Shown here piece by piece: positions 23,101 to 35,100 of a stretch of 64,000 nt of DNA. The stretch covers positions 1 through 64,000 of the forward strand of contig JAVTVY010018719.1 of assembly GCA_036873755.1 (NCBI GenBank), read 5' to 3'. This stretch comes from Hanleya hanleyi. Taxonomy: Eukaryota; Mollusca; Polyplacophora; Lepidopleurida; Hanleyidae. Position numbers and translations under genes: made by a program. The notes beneath the pieces were generated by a model. That model searched no databases. It saw nothing but the letters and a program-made list of their open reading frames with translations, and was not told the DNA's origin. Within the stretch, counting starts at the first letter, position 1; every line of letters begins with the position of its first letter.

Positions 23101-26100
23101 TGCTGTGGTTGCCATGGTCGTTAACACTTCATAAAGTCTGTTACAACAAAGCTGAATTTAATGCACTTCATTATTACAGCGTACTATAAACAGCTCCATC
23201 ACATTCAGCTAGCCACATTGTAAAAATTTGTAGCTTCATACAACCAAATCATCAATTAGTCTATAAGTTTTAAGAGATCCCAAAATATATATTATTGCTG
23301 TATTTCACCCTCATTTTAATTTTTGAGATTGAATTAAATATTGCAAAGTTTCGTCATGTGATTGCTGACCTTTAATATATTTATCTTTCATATTTCTTTT
23401 CTGTAAATATTTTCCAATATTTTATGCAATTACACAAATCCCGTATTCAAACACAGCATCACATGTCTGGAATAACCCTGTTCATTAAAACCGTCACTCA
23501 GGGATTTTCTCTCTATCCATTTAGAGCTTAGAATTTGAAGTGGTGTGGCTGGCTAAATACTGAGCGATCAGATATTGTGTTGAGCACAAAATCACAAATG
23601 GGATTGATTAATTGCGATATAAGCCCTGAGGGAATGGATGATATTGATAGTGTCGGAGCTGTAGATTTACACTTAATATCCCTGCCCTATATAACCCCTT
23701 CCCTCCCAGGGATTTCCCATCTCTCACACCCAACCATTTCTCCTTTCTCCGACCAGTCATTTGACACTTTCTCCCGCCCATGACATTCCTTCTTTCTCTC
23801 GTCCATGTCATTTCTCTTTTCTCTCGCCCAGTCATTTCTCCCTTTTACACCATTGACACTCCTGCTTTTTCCCACCCATGATATTTCTCCGTTCCCCCAC
23901 CCATGTCATTTCTCCTTTCTGCTACTCCTGCCACTTCTCTCTCCCACCCAGTCATTTGACCCTTTTTCCCCACCCAGGACATTACTACTTTCTCCCACCT
24001 ATTATTTCTCCTTCTCCCACCCATGGCAATTCTCCTTTATCCCATGTAATTTTGCCTTTCTGCTACCCCTCTTATTTCTCCTACCTTGTCATTTGGTCCT
24101 TTTTACCACCCATGTACTTTCTACTTTCTCCCAAAAATGACATTTCTCCTTTCTCCCAACCATGTAATTTTTCCTTTCTCTCACCCAGTCATTTGACATT
24201 TTCCCCACTCAGTGACCCAGTCATTTCTCCCTTTTCCCACCCTTGACATTTCTCTCTTTTTCCCAGCTATGACATTTCTCCCGCCCAGTCATTTCTCCTT
24301 CCACTCATCCATGTCATTTCTCTTCTTTCCATACAAGTACATGTTTCCAATTTGGTCTGGAATTACCAACTGCAAGACAAACATGATGAAAATAATCATA
24401 AACAAAAAGACCTGCATTCTACATGTACATATACACAACCCGAAAACATTGACAAAGAAAGATTTCACTAACTTAAATTCATAATTTGCATAATGTTGGG
24501 AACTATACTGGTCATTCCCACTTAGCATTTCCTTGAAACCTTTACCTGAATAATATACATGGAAAAATTCAATAAAATGAGGAGTCACTACATTCTGATA
24601 TAGATACCCATCAGTATGTCCTAGATTAACACATTTATGTGGAAATTGGAAAAAAATATACACTTAATTGAAATGTACAATTTTACATTTACTGTATTTC
24701 TTCCAATTATTCAGACGGCAAAACTTAACTTCAGGCATCTATGGAGAGAAATTCTGCTAGATGTAACATTCTACAAATTTCACTGGCTATCTTTTCAGTT
24801 CTTGGGGAAAAAGTGAGTGAATAGAATTTAACGTCGCTTTCAACAATATTTCAGCTATATTACGATGATTCTTGGGTGCCACAGTAGGGTCAGTTGACAT
24901 AGAGATAGTTTTTTTTTTCTGATTCCAAGTCTAAAAATGCGGTTAAAAAAATTAGGATTATTGGCTTGGTGCTTTGGTGGTGCAACAGTACAAAAAGGCA
25001 ACATTGGAACCGCACTGTCGCATGTGCATGTAGGAACACCGTCGTGATATGATGTTGAAAGCGATGTTAAAGGTGAATTGCAAAGCAGAGCATAAATTAA
25101 CCATAAAACTTTGCCAGACCATCGGGCTGGTATATTTCATTATACAAAGCTGAAATTCTTGAATTATAACCAGCCAGTCGGGCTGGTTAGCTAGATTTAG
25201 AACTAAAGTCAACCAAACCAGTTCTGAATTCACCAGCAACGGGCTGCCGGGCTTGTGGCAATTTCGAGCCCTGCAAAGGTCTTCATATTTTTTAGCCCGT
25301 CCGTCGGTCAGTCCGTCCGTAAACAATTCTTGTTATCGCGATTTCTCAGGAACTACTTGATGGATCTTTCTCAAATTTGGTACACAGGTTCCCCTTGGGG
25401 TCTAGTTACCTTTTTTGCAAGATACCTTTTTTGGTCCGCTTTGAAAATCCAATATGGCCACCAGGCAGCCATCTTGGATTTTCTCATGAAACCTTTGTTA
25501 TCGCGATTTCTCAGGAACTACTGCATGGATCTTTCTCAAATTTGGTACACAGGTTCCCCTTGGGGTCTAGTTGTGCAAGATACCTTTTCTGGTCCGATTC
25601 GAAATCCAATATGGCCACCAGGCAGCCATCTTGGATTTCCCCATGAAACCTTGTTATCGCGATTTCTCAGGAACTACTGCATGGATCTCTGTTAAATTTG
25701 GTACACAGGTTCCCCTTGAGGTCTAGTTGTGCAAGATACCTTTTCTGGTCCAATTCGAAAATCCAATATGGCCACCAGGCAGCCATCTTGGATTTCTCCA
25801 TGAAACATTGTTATCGTCATTTCTCAGGAACTACTGCATGGATCTTTCTCAAATTTGGTACACAGGTTCCCCTTAGGGTCTCGATATGCAAGATACCTTT
25901 TTCGGTCCGATTCCAAAATCCAATATGTCCATCAGGCGGCCATCTTGGATTTCCCCATGAAACTTTGTTATTGCGATTTCTCAGGAACTACTGCATGGAT
26001 CTTTGTTAAATTTGGTACACAGGTTCTCCTTGTCGTCTAGTTGTGCAAGATACCTTTTCTTGTCCGATTCGAAAATCCAATATGGCCAACAGGCGGCCAT

Positions 26101-29100
26101 CTTGGATTTTCCCATGCAACTTTGTTATCGTGACTTCTGAGGAAGTACTGCATGGATCTTTCTCAAATTTGGTACACAGGTTCCCCTTAGGCTCTAGTTG
26201 TGCAAGATACCTTTTTCGGTCCGAATCGAAAATCCAATATGTCCACAAGGCGGCCATCTTGAATTTCCCCTTGAAACATTATTATCGTGAATTCTCAGGA
26301 AATATTTCATGGATCTTTCTGAAATTTGGTACACAGGTCCCACATGGGGCCTAGTTGTGCAAGATACCTTTTTTGGTCCGATTCGAAAATTCAAGTTACG
26401 CTTCAAATTAATACGGTATTCCCGAGTTGTGACGTTGCATCACAAGAGTCGGCAGATCAAGCGGGGGGGGGGGCATATTCTATATATTGAATATAGAGAA
26501 TATCCATACCTTCACCTTCCATATCAAGGAGTTCAAATAATTCGGAACTAAAATGTATTTCTTCAAATTTTAAATCAGTTTTCTTTAGTCGATGCAGTAG
26601 CAAATGAACTGCCCTACCCTTTCGTCTGCCAGCGGGTCGGCTATATGAAGGGACATCACTCTTGTGACTCAACGTCACAACTCGACAACTGTAGACTACT
26701 GCATGTTTCGATCCAAGGGAGATAATCAGGATTCAGGCACTTTCGAAGTTTCAACATTACTGCGTGGACCGGATCCCTTCAGTATTAAGTATTGTACCAT
26801 CTTACTATTTTCCAGCATGATATCTTAAAAGAGATATCACAAACTAGCCCAGTAAACAGAACAGAATTAGCATTCGTTCCTAATTATAAAATCTTAAGTA
26901 TGTTTCATAGCTCATGCCAAAGTGTCAAAGAGATTGGTTTTCGCTTCCAGTACCCAATGATGACACGTGCAAAAAAATAAATAAACAAAAATACTACAAA
27001 ACGAAGGCGAAGGATCCTCCATACATGTACATTCACTTTCAGATTAACTTTGCTCATTTCTCTTGTATTATACATGTAACAACCGACATAAGTACAGTTT
27101 CTAGAAATCTTGAAACTCCTGAAACTTAAGATTATATCTTCGTGTTTTTCAGTGTCCCTTTTTTCGATCTTTTTCGCTCAGATTTGAAATTCTGTAAACA
27201 AAATTACAAATCAATCATTTGTTCTAGTAACAATGGACAAAAAGATCCTCTTGTCATTAGCTTACAATTATCGGACAATGGTGGGCGCCAAGATCCTTCA
27301 GGATCTCTCGGACAATGGTGGGCGCCAAGATCCTTCAGGATCTCTCGTCTTTTTATGTTCTTCGTGGGTTGGTTAATGTTGGAATATCAACCCTTTTACT
27401 TCTTTTGGTTTCATTTGAAGTATTTTGTCTCCTAGTGTCTTCAGAAAAGTGCACCAAAGTTGATCTCGCAAGCCCGGATGATTTCAGAAATGAAATCTGC
27501 ATCGCTTATCTGCCCTTGTATGATGCTGGTTTGTGACGTCGCATCAGACCACCTGGTCAGACGTCAATACTTGTAACGTTAGTCTTCGGGAGACAGATCT
27601 GACATGACATCACAAGAAAGGAAAGATCAGCGATGACGTTTTGCAAATCGGAATTCAGCTGTGCTTGGGGTACCAACTTTTTGAAAGCTTCTAGCAGACA
27701 AACTACTTCAAATTAAATCAAGGGAAGTAGTCGACATACCAATATTTCTATCGTTATTCAACCTTTTTAAAATATGAAACTGAGAATCTAAAAACCTTTG
27801 CAGTTCACCTTTAAATCGTGTTCACTCGCTCTCAAAATGATTAACCTAAACATGTAAACTAAACATTCTGATCAGGTTAACCGCCCCAATAACTCTGGGT
27901 GAAAAAGTGGATGTGTTTTCTCGTTGAGAACTACTCGTACATGTAAATTGGATATGTGTAATATATGTGTGGTGCAGCAGGGCTTTATATTACGCTAATT
28001 TGGGCACACCATCTATTAGATTAGGCTAATGTGCCCAAATTAAAAATACATATAAGATGGATTAATAACCGGATGCAAATTGCTGAAAAAGTTAAAAAAG
28101 TAACCAGTTATTAATTTCCTGTTGAATACTTGCCAACAAACTACATATTTTGTACATTTTTAGAATTCTTTCTCTCCCCAAACTTCATATAATTTGGGCA
28201 TATTTAATTTGGGTACACCCTTAAACGGTCTGAACAACATGTAATATAAAGCCCTGTGCAGGGAGAGTGGTGGTACTGTAGTTGTGCATGTGTGTGAGGA
28301 GGGGGGCTGATGGCCATGGTTGTAAGATTTGTTGATATTTTAGTAGGTTAGAGGGTTGAGGGATGTTCAGTCTGTTACATGGCAGTGATAACAGTATCAC
28401 TGAAACCTATAAAGTGAAGAAGAATGAGAGGAGAGATGAGAAAGGAGATGATTACACAGAGCAGGGAACAGATAAACTGTCAGAAATATGATGTATACGG
28501 GCGGGTTTATGCATAAAATGGCTCTATTTATATATGTTGAAGGCTATCGTTGATATGATTGTGGAAGTTCTGCTTTTGGTAGTCTTCAGGGAACACGTTA
28601 TTTGCAGCCTTGTCCATTTTCAAGTGATGGTGAGGTGGATGAAAACAGCTTGACAAAAAGGAACATACTGCCTAATTGACAGACACACTTTAATGTTCAA
28701 TCAATTATTGACAAAAAAGTAATCGATGTTCATATTGAAATTGTATTTGTTTGAGGGTTTTTTTTTTTTTTTTGTCTCTAACCTGCATTGACCCACTTTT
28801 TGCAATAGTCTCTTACATATACAGTCTGATGTCAACAGTATCATTACACTTCAAGGTGACTAGGCTCACAATCTGATTGGGTAATACCAGTTGTCAGATT
28901 TCCATCAGCACTCCCATAAAATGATTTGTGGGAGTCCAACAGGGAGTCCTACAAGTTTGTGAGGAAACTGTATAGAAGTGATAACTTTGGATTCTCATAA
29001 GATTCTTCTAAACTCTGAAGAATAGTAAGACCTGAACCGACTAAATCGCTCTATTCTGTAATCTTTCAGGGGTCGAAATTAACACCTGTCCACCCGTTTC

Positions 29101-32100
29101 TGACACGCACATTCTGCAGGAGACGGGTAGAAAGATAAGTTACCTGTTTCAGGGGTCTGGTAGCCAAAAACTTTGGGGTTTTTTTTCACGGTGTATTCAT
29201 TTTTGCTCTGAAAAACCTTCAAACTGTTCGCAGGGAACTGCTACATGTAACAGATTAATTATTGCATTATTAATTAGGTACAAATTAAACAATCTGGCCT
29301 CCATGTACTGGAAGATTTTGCTTATAAATGCAACATTACAAAAACAACTTTACTATTTTGTATCATTAGCGTACATGTATTCAGGTTACTGTTGGAAGGA
29401 GACCGTTGACAATTAATTATTTTTTTTCTAACATTTCAAGTGCTGCAGTGTGATGAAACTGTTCTATTCAAATCCAATTACTCGATCCAGCTCAAAACTT
29501 CAAAAAAAAGTTGTTCATAATTTTTTTTTTTTTTTTTGCTGAACATCGGGTTCTTCAGTTAAAGTGATACTAAACCCTCGGACAAAGTGAAGGTCAAATG
29601 AAAGACAAATTTCAACTGTATCCAAATCTATTTTTACTTCATTTATACGATTTTTTCTAACCGGGTAAAAAGTACTTGACTTTTTGTATGGTAACTCATA
29701 CATGTAAGTACCAAGACAATTTGAATCTTGCATTTAATTTAATTTCCTCGATTTTGGTGAAACATGTACATTGAAACAGTGGGTCTGTATTGAACCTCAC
29801 ACACACACACACCTTAAACTTGAGTCAAGCATTTGAAAGTACATACAAGTTTAAAATATATGTATCCGGGCAGTGTGATGTCACCGGACCAAGATATGAT
29901 CGCAACAGACCACCATACATGCCATAGAACCCCATTCTTTATTTGCAGTTTACTCGGTCTAATAAAATCGTTAAAAATGACAAAAAATATTATCAGACAC
30001 TGTTTAAAATAGATTTTCATTTGATGTGAACTTTACTTGAGGGTTTATGATTACTTTATAACAAAATTTGTCAAAATACCATCGTGAAATTTATTCCAAT
30101 CATGCATGTATATCGTCAAATCGTTAAACTCAAATAAGCCTACATACCCAAGCTCCCGGCACAAGCCTTTTAGGAGGAATCCTGTCTCAATCGGATCCAT
30201 TAAGTCAACCTCGAGGGGTGAGGCATGCTAAAATCATTACAAATTGCATGGCACATTTCAACTGAGAAAAATGACAGATTTTCTCTCTGTACTTCGTAAC
30301 ACCATAAAATACATCTTATTATACATTTGGACAAATTATTTGTTGTAAATCCTCGGCCCCGTGGGGCTTCCGGGGGATTGACCTGGGATGTCGTTGTGCA
30401 CAGCACAGGTCATGGTAAGAATAAGCCTCCGCTCCTCAGAGAGTTTGTCGTAAGAGGCGACTAACTGAGGCACTTGTGGGGTTCCCGGGTGTGAAAATGA
30501 ATAGGACCCCACCCGTGTGGTTCCCGTGTGTGAAAAGGAATAGGACCCAACGCCGTGATATGACTGAAATATAGTTGAAACCGATGTTAAATCATATTCA
30601 CTCACTCACTCCTTGTAAATATTCAAAGAAAATACGTTGGGAAAGTAGCTAAATGTGCATATGATGAAGCTGTTCTCAGAGCTGTGTCCTACATGTATTC
30701 CAATATAAATTTCACAATAAGGCTATAACTGGCAGTGATAATATCAAATACTGATGTTCTGGAGTGGGAAGGTTGACCCTAACCTGCTGTTAGTATCTTA
30801 TTAGTAGCATATTAGATTGCTAAGAGAGATAATGTTGTAAAATTTAGCAGTCCCTAAAATAAATGACCTCATTTCATAAAGGTGTAATACATGTAGGTGT
30901 GTAGGGGGCTTCAGTTAGGTGTGTAAATGGTGCAGTTTGGTTTGGAGAGTATTAATTGATTCAGGACGGTGAGATTGTTGTAGTATTAATTTACCTGGTC
31001 AGCGGTGATGTGGACTGGAAATGTATCAACATATTGACGAGCCACAGCCTTGCTGTGAACTCCTCATTGGCTGTTGCTAAGCGACCCAGCATCAACAAGG
31101 GGAAATGTTTGAGGAGTGGAAAGGGTTGGGATTTGGCGTGTCGTCATATCTCAGGTATCGTGTGTTTGAAGCATATGAAGATGCACGAGGGAGGTGATCT
31201 TGATGACGGTGAGTTTTTCGTATTCTCCCCTCGATTCACAGCATTTTGCATCTTAGTCCCCGGGGCTGTTTCATAATTATTACCTCCCTGTGTACCACAT
31301 GTAATTAGTCTAATTTCAACATTCTTAATGATTTTCGTAGCTTACGAGAGAGAGAGGGAATTAGCTTCAATGCCACATAGCTTATGAATTCCCATTTGCT
31401 TTGCATGTACTTGGCTATCAATATCATTGATATGTCTAAATCAAGATGTGATGTACATGTAATTTATCATGACGTCTATAGCGTGTACTCCAATTATGTC
31501 ATGACGGCTGACCAACATAAAATATATCACCTGGTCTCATTCACCTTTATTCAGAGTTATGAGGATCAGGAAATTAATTCTGAACAATATTGCTACCTTC
31601 AGCATAAGACCTTGCCCACAGAATCTGTGTGTACTCGTTTGCCCTTAGTGACGAATACATGACAGGGCTCACAATAAGCGTGCCCAGATGCAAAAATGCA
31701 TGAAAATTTTCTGAAGTGCATGGATAATGTATTTCTATTAAGATGGGTGCACAATTCAGCTAGAGGTGCATGTTAATAATTATGCCCCCTCCCCTTTTTG
31801 ATTGGACGGAATCTCTTCGTATGTCTGTATGACATTTCAAGATGATATTGCGGCTACTATTTGATAACTTCAAAACTTGCATGGAAGCTGCTTAGTATTT
31901 TCCGAAGTGCACTGTCCGGTTTTTGTTCATGTTTCAATTATTTGACCCAGAGTTTCGGCCCTTTATCGTCAATGTCTGTTTAGGTTTGTCCAGCCCATAT
32001 GATATCTCGGTTACTACTTTATGAACAACATTGAAACTTGCATGGAAGATGCTTTTTTCTTTTTTTTCTTTTTACCCCTTTCGGTGATTTTTCACAGACT

Positions 32101-35100
32101 TGTCCCTTCCTTGACTACTTCAACATTTGCTAAAGTACTGTTGTCTGGGCAGTATCTCCTTTATTAATTCCTGAAGAAGTTAGAAATTCTTGTACTAAAT
32201 GCTTGGTATTATGTAGGTGTCCACTTTCATGCTTTACCTGTTTTAATGATTTCAATGAGTTATGGCCATTTATCATCTATATCATTGACTTATTTATATA
32301 TGTACATTTTTTTCTGTGTTTTCCATATCTGATTAAGAGAACATTTGAACATTTGCAATGTCATTTATTTATTATTATTATTTATTTATTTCTGTGATAA
32401 ATTGTATCCCATAATATTTAATCCAATTCCTTGTCAAATGTTATCTTTTATCTGTGACTCACCGGGACACATACATGTACACCTTTGATGTGAACTATTC
32501 TTTCATTCATCCCTTCTACCCCCATATGTCCAGCTTGTGTATTGTGAGTCCAGTTATAGATTGTCAGTATTATAACAATCTGGCCAGCCTGTTCAATTCA
32601 CACTGCTGTTTACCTGAGGGAACAATGCAGTTCAAAGACTCTAAGCCCAGTTAATGGCTTTATGCTGGCAAGTTGAATAATTGAATAGCCTTCCTTGTTG
32701 AGTATGTTCGATACAGCTTTTCTCATTATACATAATGGATTTGTTTGATTTCAGAAGTTACCCATCATCATTAAATGTTGTTGCGGTTGTTTGTCAAAAA
32801 CTCAGATCTTTCATGCACAATAACGAAGCTTCAGTTCCACTGGAGAATAAGGAACGGAGTCCAAGAATAGGGGTACATGTAACAGTTGGAATTTCGAGTA
32901 AACCATATTTGAAAGTTTTGCTGGAAAAGTGATCGGATGAGATGATGAAAATAGGCAAGATGGGCAATAATAGAAAATATCCTGTTGAGCATGTTGTTCA
33001 TATTCAATTTTTTTAAAGTTTCTTTCTTCACATCTGTGCAATAATGAACTACTGTCTGTCTCACAATATGAGCCTCAGAGGGAATGGGATTTTCGGCAAT
33101 AGCCTATATCAGAATAAATTTTTCTCAGAGCAGTGAAATTCCTCACAGTATCTGTATGTAATTTGCAGTGATGTATTTAGTAATCTGAGTTGCAGGTCTA
33201 GAAAGAATACCTACAGGTCTACTATCCTAGCACTTCAGGCCGGGGGTCTGGGGCCCGCCTAGGGCCCCTGCCGCTAGAGCTCCTAGACGCTCTCTCCTGC
33301 ATTCTAAGCCATTTCTGGGCATTAAATTTGACTTCGCAACATGCTATATTTCAGTATGTTCTAACTATTAATCAGTAAAATGTTACAAATTTTTTTCACC
33401 AAAATTGTTTAATCAATACATGTAAAACCACAATACATGTAAAACCACTTGCAACCAGAGGATTAAAGGGCATTTGCCGCTACAGCTCCCCAGCATGTAT
33501 GAAATGATGTTCATATACACACCCACTTTCTCGGTGTGTCCTGACATAAATTAACTATATAATTAATGAGAAATACCCTTCCCATTGAAGTGAAGCTTTC
33601 CCATTCCAGTGAAGCTTCAACTGAACAGAGTAAATGGAGAAAACCGCCGCCTACTCGTCAGCACAGCAAAAAAAATAAAAAAACAACATTGTGTTGTTGT
33701 TGTTGTGTTGTCGTAAATTCGCTCGAGTTTTGACGAGTTTTCGCGTCTAAACGAAGTTCCAATCGCACATTGAAGGCCTTTGGCATTGGGTCAAAACAAT
33801 CGAAAGGTACTTATAATTTCCCTACAGCTCATTTGCTACATGTATGTAAAGAATGCTTGAAATGAAACATGTGGGGCCCGGCGTGTCACTTGGGTCAGCT
33901 ATGGAATCGTCTATTGTCTCCGCTCCCCTCTAGAGGAGGTTTTGGGTCAGGTTCATTTCATGTTGATGCTGGCGAAAGGGGGAGACGGGCTATTAAGATT
34001 CCTGGTAAATTTAAACTGACTGCCAGACTGTTGTTGTATCTATAAAAGTTTATCTGAACAGACTTCTACTTTCTACAAACAGCCATCTACTTTAAAATAT
34101 AATGAAACCCCTGATGCCAGTCGTTTTGGCCGATCAGTGATATTGAAAATACTAAGTTTCGTAGGACCACGGAAGGCTGGAATGTTCAACAGTGCATTTA
34201 AAAATGGCGGGCACCTGGCACCACGTGTGTTGTCATTTATGGTTTTATCGGGGCAAATTTAAGCAGCTAGACGACGAATTGATAGCGTGTAACTAAGTAA
34301 ATAAAACAATGGACATACCTATGCCTGCGTTGCTTTGTTGTTTGCTGAAAGCTTCCATCAAGCTGAGCTGGCGAGAGCGATGCATGTTGAAAGGCACGTC
34401 TCATCAGTCGTCGCATCTTCATCCCGGTACAGGTCCCCATGACGACAGGGAATTCCGGAACGGGCAAAGACAGCAAGGACTTCTGATTGGATGATATTCG
34501 GATTACATCGCGAGTATAACGAAAGTCGGGCGCGGTTGGAAGTACAGTAAATGCCGACTGGATTCTATAGATTTCCCTTATATTTCGTGCTATGGGAGCT
34601 TTACTGAATAATAAATCTTATTTTGTAAACACCAGGTAACGTAAGTTTTTACCCATTTTACCGCGAAAAACACAGGGCGGAAAATAATATGGGCCGATTT
34701 TATTTTTTGGCTGTTGAAAAAGTTGCCGGTCTAACGTGAAAAGTTGCCGGGGAAAAAGACCGGCGACCGGCACCTAAATACATCAGTGAATTTGTGCTTT
34801 TTTTATTCCGAAACCCCAAGGAAATCTATTCGGAATCAAAGATAATCTACAATACCTCGCATTCAGCACAATCACGTTGGACCTGCAATGTTGTAAAATG
34901 GGACTGGCAGCTATGACGTCATAATATAACGTGCAAAATTGTCAGGGCAAAATTAGTGTTGGTGAATTTGACACGTCTTGGTTGGATTTTCATGAAATCC
35001 CAGGATAAAAATGCACAAATAATGTTCAGATAATAAGCGAAATCTCAGTGCTCTGAGGAAAACTGGCTCCGATATATTGCTGAAAACCCCATTCTATCGT

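Larger units (their letters stand above)
25071..27810. mobile_element. TTAA-target transposon (Kolobok/T2-like or piggyBac-like)
   Basis: The inverted termini AGGTGAATTGCAAAG (25071-25085) and CTTTGCAGTTCACCT (27796-27810) differ at one base and are flanked by TTAA (25067-25070 and 27811-27814). Removing the insert restores a continuous SINE tail, which proves the target site. TTAA followed by AGG fits the T2/Kolobok style better than the CCC start typical of piggyBac. The interior holds a 157-bp tandem array (25326-26395) and copy 2 of a dispersed repeat (26767-27348). No transposase is recognised. Confidence 0.8.

Noticed and set aside
23805..24246. Phe/Pro/Ser/Leu-rich open frames of 111-122 codons
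   Set aside because: They arise from the C/T-only composition of the minisatellite, lack stops by composition and have no start context or homology.
25255..25695. 146-codon open frame on the + strand
   Set aside because: It runs through the 157-bp tandem array and repeats the same peptide each unit; other frames are also open. It is repeat DNA.
29069..29090. CAGGGGTCGAAATTAACACC as a hAT MITE end
   Set aside because: No matching inverted end or target duplication was found nearby, so no element can be delimited. The same applies to CAGGGGTTGAAATAACC at 37012.
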